DNA of 51,054 bases. Source: an uncultured Alphaproteobacteria bacterium (GTDB lineage: Bacteria; Pseudomonadota; Alphaproteobacteria; Rhodobacterales; Rhodobacteraceae). How positions within the stretch are numbered: position 1 is the stretch's first letter; the number at the start of each line of letters is the position of its first letter. Shown here piece after piece: positions 1-8,300 of the stretch. A model generated the notes under the pieces. It was not told where the DNA came from. It saw only the letters and a list, made by a program, of their open reading frames with translations, and ran no database searches. The DNA is taken from the NCBI GenBank assembly GCA_902586885.1, contig CACIJG010000012.1:1-51054 (forward strand), given 5' to 3'. The position numbers and the translations under genes were made by a program.

Positions 1-1
1 A

Positions 2-787
2 GCGGCTTTCTCTTCCCTAGGAACAAGCATCTTTATGCTCTCAACTGCTATCATTTATTCTTTGTTGACAGAGGTAAAAAATATAAAGATATTTGATCAA
101 TTTTTTACTTTTGAGAAAGAAACGTTTTCTGGGCTTTATAAAATTGGTTGGCCGATATGCTTAACAATAATGGCAGAAAGTGGCATGTTCTCTGCGGCAT
201 CTTTATTTATGGGTTGGGTAGGAGAAATGCAATTGGCGGCTCACGGTATAGTTCTAACAATATTTGCGCTTTTCTTCATGATTCCTCTTGGCATTTCTCA
301 AGCAGGAACGGTAAGGGTAGCAAAAACAATCGGTGAGAAGAATTTCAAGAAAGTAGGTCAAGTAGCGTTTTCAATTTACGGTCTTGGGTTAGGGTGGTCA
401 ATTTTAGGAACTATGATTATTCTGATTTTTGGCAAAGATATTATCAGCATATTTCTTGATCAGAAAAATGTAAATGCAGACTTAGTTTTTTCATACGCAG
501 TATCGTACCTTCTAATATGTTGCCTGTTTCATATTGCAGACACTGGTCAAATTCTTTTCGCGGCGATATTAAGAGGTTTCTCGGACACTAAAGTTCCCTT
601 CCTATTATCTCTCTTTTCATATTGGATTGTCGGAGTGCCTGCAGCATACTATTTTTCTCAGCATACTTATCTTTCTGGGTTTGGGGTTTATTTCGGAATT
701 GGAACTGGATTACTTGTGGCCTCCTTACTTCTTTTTTTAAGATATCTTTCGATAAAAAAGATTACTATGGCAGAACAATTAATTTAA
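2..787 (+). CDS. MATE family efflux transporter, C-terminal lobe (5' end outside window or lost)
   Basis: The reading frame is open from the first complete codon of the window, so no start is visible. The 261 codons begin at the equivalent of MATE transmembrane helix 6 and continue through helices 7-12. The second-lobe hallmark, a helix with IGWPICLTIMAES followed by LAAHGIVL, is present, as is the late segment GFSDTKVPF. These proteins export cationic drugs or metabolites across the inner membrane by Na+ or H+ antiport. The DsbA-fold isomerase gene follows 55 bp downstream. A separate minus-strand MATE N-lobe lies at 1404-1928 and stops about where this piece begins, suggesting the two were once one gene. 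The ATG at 35 is internal to a helix and unlikely to be the true start. Confidence 0.85.
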   Translation, partial: AAFSSLGTSIFMLSTAIIYSLLTEVKNIKIFDQFFTFEKETFSGLYKIGWPICLTIMAESGMFSAASLFMGWVGEMQLAAHGIVLTIFALFFMIPLGISQAGTVRVAKTIGEKNFKKVGQVAFSIYGLGLGWSILGTMIILIFGKDIISIFLDQKNVNADLVFSYAVSYLLICCLFHIADTGQILFAAILRGFSDTKVPFLLSLFSYWIVGVPAAYYFSQHTYLSGFGVYFGIGTGLLVASLLLFLRYLSIKKITMAEQLI

Positions 788-842
788 AAAATGTATTATT
801 TTCAGTGTTTTATAATTTAATTTTTAAGTAAAAGGAAAAAAT

Positions 843-1451
843 ATGAACACTTTAACAGCTTGGTTTTCGATAGGAAGTACCTATACTTTTCTAACTGCCT
901 TGAGAATAAAATCAAAATTAAAGGAAGAAAATGTAAATATTGAAATCTATCCGATTAGTATTCGTTTTATAATGAAAAATCAGAATAATATTCCCTTTCC
1001 TCCCGAAAAAAAATCAAAGGTTGATTACATGTGGCGAGACATTCAAAGAAGAGCAGAGCTTTATGGCATTCCGAAACCTAGTTTTCCTGTTCCCTACCCT
1101 TTAAAGAATTTTGACATGGCTAATAAAGTTGGGGTCGTTTCTAACAATGAGGGATGGTATTTAGACTACCTTGAAGAAACTTATAGACAATGGTTTTTAG
1201 AAGGTAAAGAAGCAGGTTCAGAAGAAAACCTTGTATCAACATTAAAAAATTTGGGGAAAAATGTTTCACAAGTAGTTAGTAATGCCAGCAAAGAAAACAT
1301 TGAAACGACTTATTTGACCAACACAAAGAAAGCTATGGAAATGGGGGTATTCGGAGCCCCTTCTTTTAGTGTTAATAGCGATATATTTTGGGGTGACGAT
1401 AGGCTAGAGGATGCAATTCAAAATTATGTTGATAGCCAATCCAAGAATTGA
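843..1451 (+). CDS. 2-hydroxychromene-2-carboxylate isomerase-like / DsbA-fold protein
   Basis: The 202-residue protein has the DsbA/kappa-GST fold signature of the 2-hydroxychromene-2-carboxylate isomerase family. Its N-terminal strand WFSIGSTYTF replaces the CxxC motif with a serine-containing loop. The C-terminal segment GVFGAPSFSVNSDIFWGDDRLED contains the cis-proline loop and the typical family end. Members isomerise aromatic-ring cleavage products with glutathione, but many are of unknown substrate. An AAAGGAAA-type ribosome site precedes the ATG. The last roughly 14 codons, after DRLEDA, lie on DNA that reads on the other strand as MATE helix 5. The present C-terminus may therefore be an accident of a rearrangement, with the native stop replaced. 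The family call is firm; the substrate is unknown. Confidence 0.8.
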   Translation: MNTLTAWFSIGSTYTFLTALRIKSKLKEENVNIEIYPISIRFIMKNQNNIPFPPEKKSKVDYMWRDIQRRAELYGIPKPSFPVPYPLKNFDMANKVGVVSNNEGWYLDYLEETYRQWFLEGKEAGSEENLVSTLKNLGKNVSQVVSNASKENIETTYLTNTKKAMEMGVFGAPSFSVNSDIFWGDDRLEDAIQNYVDSQSKN

Positions 1452-1928
1452 AATTATCAATACTGTTTGTTCTTTTTTAATCGAAATAAGAAACGCTTTA
1501 AAAACAAACGTAAGTAGTATGAAAGGTAACATCCACCTTATAACTGAAACATAATCATTGATCACATTGATCAATCTAGGTTCTTGATTAAAATAAATTA
1601 AAAAGGCCTTGATATTGCTTGCAATTATAAAACCTATTAAGGAAAAAATAAAAGTAAGCCATATACCCATCCTTAAATTTAATCTCACTGCAATTATGTC
1701 ATTGTTACCGAAGGCTCGTGAGACTTTAGCTATTACTCCCAAGGCAAAACCAGAGAGTGTTATGTAAATAAAAAAAATGCATGCATGTCCTAAAGTTAAA
1801 GCTGCCAGCTCTGTAGTTCCGTACCAGCCAACCATTACAGTATCAGTAAGACCTAAGCCAAATTGAGCTAGTTGGGCTATGATAAGAGGTATTGAAAGCC
1901 TCAGGCTTTCAAAAAAATGTGAATTCAT
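1404..1928 (-). pseudogene. MATE family efflux transporter, N-terminal lobe only (truncated)
   Basis: The 174 codons start with an ATG and run through about five transmembrane helices of a MATE first lobe. Recognisable segments are SIPLIIAQLAQFGLGLTDTV, MVGWYGTTELAAL and, at the end, ILGLAINIILN. A full MATE protein has about 450 residues and 12 helices, so this piece stops roughly two fifths of the way through. The stop lies inside the 3' end of the plus-strand isomerase gene, with a 48 bp overlap. No frame continues the MATE homology beyond it; a MATE C-lobe lies instead on the opposite strand at the window start. It could be a real truncated pseudogene, one arm of an inversion, or a library or assembly chimera. 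It sits downstream of the DUF1330 gene on the same strand. Confidence 0.75.
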
Positions 1929-2016
1929 CTGATTTCTTTAACGGGTTTTTTCGCAAAAAAAAAGATTTAATTAATCTTTGAAATTACATTTTTTGAGAAG
2001 CATCTTTATATATTAG

Positions 2017-2307
2017 TTAGGCTGGCTCAACATACCTGAATTCTCTGATTGCTCCTCCATCAAGAGCTTTTAAAGCTTCCTGGTATTCTTCGCTGTTATA
2101 ACCACTTTCGGCGTGTTCTAGGCTTTCCCATTCTATTACGACAGTTCTTGTCTTCTCTCCTTGCTCTTTGACCATAACGGGAATACCCCTTGCCAAGAAC
2201 TTACCGCCCACCTTTTTTATTGCCGGCCCTGCTAATTGAGCGTATTTTGCCATCTTCTTTTCATCTAAAATTGATTTATATATTACTACTTGGTATATTT
2301 TTGACAT
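2017..2307 (-). CDS. DUF1330 family protein (dimeric alpha/beta barrel fold)
   Basis: This 96-residue protein matches the DUF1330 family in length and pattern. It has an N-terminal beta strand (YQVVIYKS), the YAQLAGPAIKKVGGKFLARG segment, and the closing TVVIEWESLEHAES / YNSEEYQEAL block. The family adopts the ferredoxin-like dimeric alpha/beta-barrel fold and has no agreed enzymatic role. An AGGGAA ribosome site lies just upstream of the ATG on the minus strand. The truncated MATE fragment lies 88 bp downstream on the same strand, and the GAF gene starts divergently 136 bp away. Confidence 0.9.
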   Translation of the reverse strand: MSKIYQVVIYKSILDEKKMAKYAQLAGPAIKKVGGKFLARGIPVMVKEQGEKTRTVVIEWESLEHAESGYNSEEYQEALKALDGGAIREFRYVEPA

Positions 2308-2443
2308 TTTTGTTCCCTGATTAAATTTATAATCTCGAAATTAGATTATATTGTATAAATTTGAATAATAAAACTTAATATATATTGATATTTTTTCATT
2401 TTAAGTTTATTTTTTATACCAATTTAAAAAAGCGGAGGTTTAA

Positions 2444-3262
2444 ATGTCAGTTGGATTAGCACCTAGGCCTGCTAACGAGGAGCAAAGGGTTGCAGCAGTT
2501 GTAAAAACAGGTCTCATTGACTCTCCAAATCCAGATTTGTTTCAGGTATATTGTGATTTAGCAAAAGATATTACCGGCTTTCAAAGCGCAACTTTTAGCC
2601 TTTATGATGGTGAGATGCAGTGTGCTATTGCTCTTACCGGAAGAGACCCTTCCGAGAAGAAGGTAGGCGATAAAGGTATGAGAACAGAACATAATATATG
2701 CTCATATGTGTTGTTAGACCCAGAGCCCTTGTTGATGCCCGATGTTTCAAAGGACCCTATTTGGAAAAATCATCCAAAGGCTGGACCAGTTGGATATGCA
2801 GGCTTCCCAGTAATTAACAAAGACAATTATGCTCTTGGCACTCTTTGTATGGTTAATAATGATGGTCCGAAATCCTTGAGCGAGCATCAAATCGATCTCG
2901 TGAAAAAAATAACTAACAGTATTGCTCATCTTCTTGATTTAAAAACTGAACAAAAAGAAATGACTTCTCAAAATATGTTAGAAGCGTTGTCAAAATTTAG
3001 AAAATATGATGATGGATTAGGTTTAGCTGATTTACATGCCTTTATGTCCATTTCGGCAGATATAAAGATAGATGGTGAAATCGCAAAGAATCTTATTAAT
3101 TTAGGGCTTTGTGATTTAAACGCAGATGGAGCAATCAGCATTTCATCCAGTGGAGTAGATCTTCAACGCGAGATGAGGTTAGAGACAAAGGCAATGAAGC
3201 GAGTAAAGCTTACTGGGGAAGACGCTAGTACCCTAATTGATAGAATGATGAGCGAGATTTAG
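2444..3262 (+). CDS. GAF domain protein with uncharacterised C-terminal region
   Basis: Residues about 12-165 form a GAF domain of the type found at the N-terminus of two-component and cyclic-dinucleotide proteins. The run includes SPNPDLFQVYCDLA, CSYVLLDPEPLLMPDVSKDP, GYAGFPVINKDNYALGTLCM and a final long helix. No kinase, GGDEF or other output domain follows. The remaining roughly 100 residues are unrecognised; they include a DLNADGAISI stretch at 224-233 with D/N/D spacing like the start of an EF-hand loop, though the twelfth position is Ser, so calcium binding is doubtful. GCGGAGG lies 7 bp before the ATG and fixes the start. A small unknown gene begins 2 bp after the stop, so the two are probably co-translated. 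It may be a soluble sensor or adaptor; the ligand is unknown. Confidence 0.8.
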   Translation: MSVGLAPRPANEEQRVAAVVKTGLIDSPNPDLFQVYCDLAKDITGFQSATFSLYDGEMQCAIALTGRDPSEKKVGDKGMRTEHNICSYVLLDPEPLLMPDVSKDPIWKNHPKAGPVGYAGFPVINKDNYALGTLCMVNNDGPKSLSEHQIDLVKKITNSIAHLLDLKTEQKEMTSQNMLEALSKFRKYDDGLGLADLHAFMSISADIKIDGEIAKNLINLGLCDLNADGAISISSSGVDLQREMRLETKAMKRVKLTGEDASTLIDRMMSEI

Positions 3263-3264
3263 AA

Positions 3265-3585
3265 ATGTACGCAAAAGTATACAATTTAAAATTTGCAGGT
3301 TTAAGCGAAGCAAAAGTTGCAGCTACTTTTTGTTCAGAAAATCTTGGAAAAAAAATAGTATCGTTTAATATAAGATCATTAAATATCTCTATCGGAAAAT
3401 GTGGCAGCCTAGCCATATCACTGAAATTTGAAAATGGCTCAGATTTAAAAAAATTTGAAGAGCAAGCTTCTAGTTTTTTTGTAGAATTAAAGGATACATT
3501 TGTTTATAAAGAAACAAACTTCTCCGGCATTTTTGTTTATAATTATGATTCAGAGATTATTTCAACGGATATTTCTGTAAATTAA
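3265..3585 (+). CDS. Small hypothetical protein, co-transcribed with the GAF protein
   Basis: I do not recognise this 106-residue protein. It is soluble, lacks a signal peptide, and alternates short strands and helices (YNLKFAGLS, KFEEQASSFF, FSGIFVYNYDS). That pattern would suit a small ferredoxin-like or monooxygenase-like alpha/beta fold, but this is only a guess. It starts 2 bp after the GAF gene stop, and no terminator is visible between them, so the two products probably work together. About 97 bp of AT-rich sequence follow before the binding-protein gene. Confidence 0.6.
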   Translation: MYAKVYNLKFAGLSEAKVAATFCSENLGKKIVSFNIRSLNISIGKCGSLAISLKFENGSDLKKFEEQASSFFVELKDTFVYKETNFSGIFVYNYDSEIISTDISVN

Positions 3586-3682
3586 AAACTTCTAAAATAA
3601 TTTACAATGAATCACTTATTTTGGTTGAAAATTAATATTTTTCAGTACAACATTATTCTATTGATCAATGTGGAGGAATTCT

Positions 3683-4939
3683 ATGAATAAATTTATTAAA
3701 GGTTTGGCAGTATCCGCTTTGGCATTTTCTATGTCTGCTGGAGTTGCCTTAGCTGAAAAAACCGTTTTAATCTCGGGGTGGGGGGCTCAATCTGGTCCGC
3801 TTAAGTCCTTTGGAATTAATTCAGAAACTATTTTAAAGGCAGCTGTTGATAAAATTAACGCTGACGGAGGCGTTAAGTTAAAAGATGGCTCGATGGCAAA
3901 AATGGTTTATGAGTATTATGACTCAAGATGTAATGCTGAAGAAGGCATCGCGCTGGCAAGGAAAACAGCTACGACCACAAACACGTTAATAGCTATAGGC
4001 CCTACTTGTTCAGGTGTCGCTGCAGCGAGTTATGGTGTTTTCCAGAAAAAGGTAGATGACGCAAGCGATACTGGACTTCAGATGCCTCTTTTTACAAATA
4101 CTGCTGTTAGAAATGGATTGGCTAAAATTTCTCAGTGGACTTTTAGAAATACACCAAATGAACCAGATATGTATGACAAGCTGTTTGCTTGGGTTAGAAA
4201 GACCCAACCAGATCTGAAAACCATTTATGGGGGCACAGAAACAGATCAAGGTCATTCGGCTGGAACATATTCAAAGGTTATTGTTCAAGCTGCAATTAGA
4301 CATGGTTTTGAGTGGGTAGCAGGTCCAATAGATGAAGTTAGCGGAAAAATAGCTTCCGGGCATAAGAATGTTATCAAGGCATCATCTAATTGGTTAATGG
4401 CAGATACTAGTTTCTCTGTTCAAGCAAGAGCATTCAAGAAGTCGAAAGCAGATGTGTATCTTGTTTCATCTCACCCGTTCACGACATGTGGAATGCTTAA
4501 GGAGCTTGCGAGACAAAAGGCAAAGCCAAAGCTTATGATTGGGCTGACCTCATCATCTAGTGCAGAAACAATGAAGGGATGTGCAAAGCAAGCTGAAGGA
4601 ATGATTATCCCTACAAGCTTTGCTCCAGTGACCCCAGAAGCAAAAGCAGTAGCAGATGTTGCTGCAGCAAATGGTGCTGCTGCGGATCTTCATAGTGCAG
4701 CAGCCTGGGAAAATGTCATGATTATCAAGGACGTAATGGAGTCAGTTGGCATTTCAGCTAATGGAGAAAATCTACAAGCTGACCGTAGAGCAATAAGGGA
4801 TGGTCTCGAAGCTTTAAAAACTACACCTGGACTTATCGGCACAGTAACAAGAAATCAGGAAGAGGGTGAAGCTTTCAAACCTTATGTTTTTGTACATGCT
4901 AAAGGCGGGAACTGGGAAGTCTTGCACGACCCAAGGTAG
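3683..4939 (+). CDS. ABC transporter periplasmic substrate-binding protein (Leu/Ile/Val-binding family, type 1 fold)
   Basis: The 418-residue precursor starts with a classic Sec signal (MNKFIKGLAVSALAFSM, cleavage expected after ALA near residue 24). A type-1 periplasmic-binding domain follows, with WGAQSGPLKSFG at the ligand-loop position, IGPTCSGVAAA and TDQGHSAGTY. It captures a small solute and delivers it to the LivHM-type permeases encoded downstream. The family binds branched-chain amino acids, but also amides, urea and aromatic acids, and the sequence does not settle the substrate. GGAGGA at 3672-3677 sits 5 bp before the ATG at 3683; an in-frame ATG at 3668 overlaps that ribosome site and is rejected. 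It is the only binding protein for two permease/ATPase sets. A hairpin with a T-run separates it from the permeases. Confidence 0.9.
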   Translation: MNKFIKGLAVSALAFSMSAGVALAEKTVLISGWGAQSGPLKSFGINSETILKAAVDKINADGGVKLKDGSMAKMVYEYYDSRCNAEEGIALARKTATTTNTLIAIGPTCSGVAAASYGVFQKKVDDASDTGLQMPLFTNTAVRNGLAKISQWTFRNTPNEPDMYDKLFAWVRKTQPDLKTIYGGTETDQGHSAGTYSKVIVQAAIRHGFEWVAGPIDEVSGKIASGHKNVIKASSNWLMADTSFSVQARAFKKSKADVYLVSSHPFTTCGMLKELARQKAKPKLMIGLTSSSSAETMKGCAKQAEGMIIPTSFAPVTPEAKAVADVAAANGAAADLHSAAAWENVMIIKDVMESVGISANGENLQADRRAIRDGLEALKTTPGLIGTVTRNQEEGEAFKPYVFVHAKGGNWEVLHDPR

Positions 4940-4962
4940 TTATTGCTTTAATTTTTAAATAG

Positions 4963-4997
4963 AACGGTGAGTATATGATTATATTCACCGTTTTTTT
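4963..4997 (+). terminator. Hairpin plus T-run between binding protein and permease genes (leaky terminator or 3' stabiliser)
   Basis: AACGGTGA at 4963-4970 pairs perfectly with TCACCGTT at 4985-4992. The stem can extend inward by five more pairs (one G-U) to a TGAT loop, giving about 13 bp. Seven T residues run from 4991. This is a good intrinsic terminator, yet it lies inside an evident transport operon. It probably lets most transcripts stop after the binding protein, which is needed in excess, or protects that 3' end. Confidence 0.75.
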
Positions 4998-5008
4998 GTT
5001 AGGTAAAT

Positions 5009-5914
5009 ATGAACGTTGAATTTATTGATATAGTACAGTCTTTAATTGATGGCGTGTTGTATGGCTCCACATACGCTTTAATTGGACTAGGTTTTACATT
5101 AATATTTGGTGCGATGGAAAAGCTAAATATGGCTTATGCTGCTTCATCAATTGGGGGTGCGTATGTTGGTTTGGGTGTTTCGGTCCTTTTTTCATTTCCT
5201 TTGGTTTTAATATTTTTTATTGGGCCTATTGCTGCAGGAGTTCTTAGTGTTCTCGTTTATTTTTGTTGTTTTAGGTACTTACCATCAAATAATCATCTCG
5301 CTGCTCTAATGGCTTCCATTGGAGGTTTATTTTTTATTGATGAAATAATTTCTCATGAAACTGATGGATCACCCTTGGACTTTCCAGAGTTAGGTATTTT
5401 CTCTGAAGCCTATTTCGAAATAGAGTTTTCTGATATGTTTTTAGGCTTTAGAGGTGATCTTATATTTGTGATGTTTGCAAGTTTCGTGGCAATGTTGTTT
5501 CTCTTGTATCTTCTATATAGAACAAGACTAGGTTTGGCTACTAGAGCTGTATCACAACAACCGATAGCTGCTCAACTTTGTGGTATTTCAATTCACCAAA
5601 CAAATTCAATTACGTTCATTATTGCTGGTGTTTTGGGCGGTATTGCTGGCTGTCTGGCTGCAGCTTCAGTTGGTGTTATTTCACCATTACTTGTTCTTCC
5701 GTTGACCGTTAAAGGATTGATCGTAACAGTAATGGGTGGATTGGGTAGTATCAGAGGTGCAATTATTGCTGGTTTATTGGTTGGAGGCTTAGAGAGTGTT
5801 TTTCTTTTGTTAAGAGGTGTTAACGAAAGAGATATATATGTGTTTTTACTTCTGTTTATATTTTTAGTTTTTAAGCCAAATGGCTTTTTTGGCGCCGAAA
5901 TAGATAGGGATTAA
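5009..5914 (+). CDS. Branched-chain-type ABC transporter permease, LivH family (set 1)
   Basis: This 301-residue membrane protein has about eight transmembrane helices and the LivH pattern. The N-terminus reads LIDGVLYGSTYALIGLGFTLIFGAME, the cytoplasmic coupling region contains YRTRLGLATRAVSQQPIAAQLCG, and the end has VMGGLGSIRGAIIAGLLVGGLES. It forms half of the inner-membrane channel for the solute delivered by the binding protein. It lies 11 bp downstream of the T-run of the terminator-like hairpin and 4 bp upstream of the LivM-type gene. Set 1 is intact in all four components, so it is likely the working transporter. Confidence 0.92.
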   Translation: MNVEFIDIVQSLIDGVLYGSTYALIGLGFTLIFGAMEKLNMAYAASSIGGAYVGLGVSVLFSFPLVLIFFIGPIAAGVLSVLVYFCCFRYLPSNNHLAALMASIGGLFFIDEIISHETDGSPLDFPELGIFSEAYFEIEFSDMFLGFRGDLIFVMFASFVAMLFLLYLLYRTRLGLATRAVSQQPIAAQLCGISIHQTNSITFIIAGVLGGIAGCLAAASVGVISPLLVLPLTVKGLIVTVMGGLGSIRGAIIAGLLVGGLESVFLLLRGVNERDIYVFLLLFIFLVFKPNGFFGAEIDRD

Positions 5915-5918
5915 TAAA

Positions 5919-6803
5919 GTGGACTATTATCTCGGAATTTTACAAACAATTGGAGTTCATACTCTTCTAGGATTATCAGCTTATATTCTATTGTTGACCG
6001 GTCAAGTCAGCATGGCTCAAATTGGGTTTTTTGCCATAGGAGCATATTCATCAGGAGTTTTAACCGTTATTTTTTCTTGGCATATATATCCTGCTCTAGC
6101 TTTTGGTGCCTTTCTAGCAAGTTTTTTTGCATTTCTTGTAGGTTTTCCAGCCTTAAGAGTAAAGGGCCTTATGCTTGTGATTGCAACAATAGCTTTTTCA
6201 GAGATTGTGAGGCTTATAACTTTTAACTTTGTCTGGATGGTTGAGAAAGACGGCATTATGGTGGGTGCAGATGGAGCGCAAGGCTTTAGAGAAATTCGTT
6301 ATTTTACAACAAATGGGTGGGAATCTAGCCAGGTTGTACTTTTAATTTGGATATTTGTTGTAATTGTTATGGCAATGCTCTGGTGGTTAGATAGAGTAAA
6401 AGCAGGCGCAGTCTTAAGAGCAGTAGGAAACGACGAGCTTGCAGCTCAAAGCTCTGGGATTGATTTAACGACAGTGAAAGTAGCTGCTATGACAGCAGGG
6501 GGCTTCATAGCTGGACTTGGGGGAGGTCTTTATGCTCATGCCGTGAGTTATGTTGACCACATTACATTTACAATTCTAATGGCTACTTTTGCTATTTCTT
6601 ACCCTATACTTGGTGGCACTAAAAATGTATTTGGTACCTTGTTAGCTGTGATTTTTATACAAGGTATATTAATAGAAGCGTTCAGATTTTTAGAAGACTG
6701 GCGACTAATTATATTTGGTCTCATAATAATATTGGTAATGAATTTCATGCCTAATGGTTTGGTAAGTTTATTTAATAGTCGAAAGTCAAAAAAAGGTACT
6801 TAA
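5919..6803 (+). CDS. Branched-chain-type ABC transporter permease, LivM family (set 1)
   Basis: The 294-residue protein has the LivM signature: GVHTLLGLSAYILLLTGQVS at the start, QIGFFAIGAYSSGVL, the KGLMLVIATIAFSEIVRL block, and YPILGGTKNVFGTLLAVIFI near the end. It pairs with the LivH-type subunit to form the channel. It starts with GTG 4 bp after the LivH stop, and its TAA overlaps the ATG of the ATPase gene by one base, so the operon is tightly coupled. Nothing looks unusual apart from the GTG start. Confidence 0.92.
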   Translation: MDYYLGILQTIGVHTLLGLSAYILLLTGQVSMAQIGFFAIGAYSSGVLTVIFSWHIYPALAFGAFLASFFAFLVGFPALRVKGLMLVIATIAFSEIVRLITFNFVWMVEKDGIMVGADGAQGFREIRYFTTNGWESSQVVLLIWIFVVIVMAMLWWLDRVKAGAVLRAVGNDELAAQSSGIDLTTVKVAAMTAGGFIAGLGGGLYAHAVSYVDHITFTILMATFAISYPILGGTKNVFGTLLAVIFIQGILIEAFRFLEDWRLIIFGLIIILVMNFMPNGLVSLFNSRKSKKGT

Positions 6804-7546
6804 TGTCAATACTTAAAGTGGATAACTTATGCAAAAATTTTGGCGGTGTACGAGCTGTTGATGGGCTAAATTTTGAAATTAATCAGGGTGAAATATTCGG
6901 TCTTATTGGTCCCAATGGATCAGGAAAAAGTACTACTATCAATGTAATATGTGGATTGTATCAACCTTCTGAAGGTTCAATTTTTCTCGAAGGAAAAAAA
7001 ATTAACGGATTGAAGCCTAATCAATGTGTAGATGTTGGAATTAGTAGAACCTTTCAAAATATTCGTTTGTTTGGAGATTTAACCGTGTGGCAGAATCTTT
7101 GGGTTGCTTGGAGAGATGACAAAAATAATCAATCTAGTTGGTTTTCTAACTGGTTTGGAAGGTCAGAAACACAAGAAAAATTGATTTCAGAATTGCTTAA
7201 TTTTTCAGGGCTGGAGTCTCGTGCTAACGATCTGGCGAGTAATCTCTCTTTTGGTGAACAGAGAAGATTAGAATTAGCGAGAGCAGTTGCGTCAAAGCCT
7301 AAGCTTATTTTCTTAGATGAACCCGCTGCAGGAATGAACAAGGAGGAAGTAAAAGAATTAAGAGAAAGAATATTTCGCTTAAGAGATCTTGGTATAACTA
7401 TTTTTTTGGTAGAGCACGTTATGGATTTGGTTATGAATGTAAGCAATAGAATTACTGTTCTAAATTTTGGTAAAGCAATTGCTGAAGGTGATCCTGAGTC
7501 TGTTCAGAAGGATAAGTCTGTTCAGGAGGCGTATTTTGGTCAGTAG
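6803..7546 (+). CDS. ABC transporter ATPase, LivG family (set 1)
   Basis: This 247-residue cytoplasmic ATPase has every expected motif: Walker A GPNGSGKST, Q-loop SRTFQNIRLF, signature LSFGEQRR, Walker B LIFLDEP and switch histidine VEH. The C-terminal FGKAIAEGDPESVQ segment is the usual LivG tail. It energises solute import with its LivF-type partner encoded next. The start overlaps the LivM stop by one base, indicating translational coupling. Compare the second LivG homologue at 10103-10729, which has lost the signature motif. Confidence 0.93.
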   Translation: MSILKVDNLCKNFGGVRAVDGLNFEINQGEIFGLIGPNGSGKSTTINVICGLYQPSEGSIFLEGKKINGLKPNQCVDVGISRTFQNIRLFGDLTVWQNLWVAWRDDKNNQSSWFSNWFGRSETQEKLISELLNFSGLESRANDLASNLSFGEQRRLELARAVASKPKLIFLDEPAAGMNKEEVKELRERIFRLRDLGITIFLVEHVMDLVMNVSNRITVLNFGKAIAEGDPESVQKDKSVQEAYFGQ

Positions 7547-7576
7547 CTTATATAATGAATTAGAGGTAATAAAAAT

Positions 7577-8296
7577 ATGCTCAAAGTAGATGATCTTGTA
7601 ACGTCATATGGATTAATTAAAGCTCTTCGAAATGTTTCCTTAGAAGCAGAAAAAGGTAAGCTTACTTGTATTTTGGGCCCAAACGGTGCAGGTAAAAGTA
7701 CTCTTCTCTTTACTATTGCGGGGATATTAAAGAGTGATAGAGGCTCTATTCAATTCTTGGGCAGGCAAATATCTAAAATGAAAACCTCCGAAATAGTTAA
7801 GGAGGGTTTGGTTCTTGTGCCAGAAAATAGACTTGTATTTCCTCATCTTTCAGTAAGAGAAAATTTGCTTGCTGGAGCATTCAGTCGTTTTAGCAGGAAA
7901 GATGAAGTAGAAGAAGATGTAGAGTCTGTGTATCAAAGATTTCCTATTCTTAAAGAAAGATATCTCCAGGAGGCTGGAACATTATCAGGTGGAGAACAAC
8001 AAATGCTTGCTGTTGCAAGAGCTCTTATGGCCAGGCCCAAACTTCTTCTAATGGACGAACCTTCCGTAGGACTTGCTCCAAAGATTGTAAATACTATTTT
8101 TGAGATAATTAAAACGTTAAGTGAGGAAGGTATTTCTATTGTTCTTGTTGAACAAAATGCTGTTAAGGCCTCTGCGATTGCTGATCATATTTATTTACTT
8201 GATCAAGGAGAAATCACTTTTTCCGGTTCTCCTGATGAGATTGAAGATAATGACATCATAAAGAGAGCCTATTTGGGAGATATTACAGAAAGTTAG
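7577..8296 (+). CDS. ABC transporter ATPase, LivF family (set 1)
   Basis: The 239-residue protein has Walker A GPNGAGKST, signature LSGGEQQML, Walker B LLLMDEPSVGL and the LivF-specific LVEQNA, where Gln takes the switch-histidine place. The segment LVLVPENRLVFPHLSVRENL is also typical. It forms the ATPase heterodimer with the LivG-type subunit encoded 30 bp upstream. AGAGG lies before the ATG. The second permease set begins 4 bp after its stop, so both sets are probably on one transcript. Confidence 0.93.
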   Translation: MLKVDDLVTSYGLIKALRNVSLEAEKGKLTCILGPNGAGKSTLLFTIAGILKSDRGSIQFLGRQISKMKTSEIVKEGLVLVPENRLVFPHLSVRENLLAGAFSRFSRKDEVEEDVESVYQRFPILKERYLQEAGTLSGGEQQMLAVARALMARPKLLLMDEPSVGLAPKIVNTIFEIIKTLSEEGISIVLVEQNAVKASAIADHIYLLDQGEITFSGSPDEIEDNDIIKRAYLGDITES

Positions 8297-8300
8297 TAAA

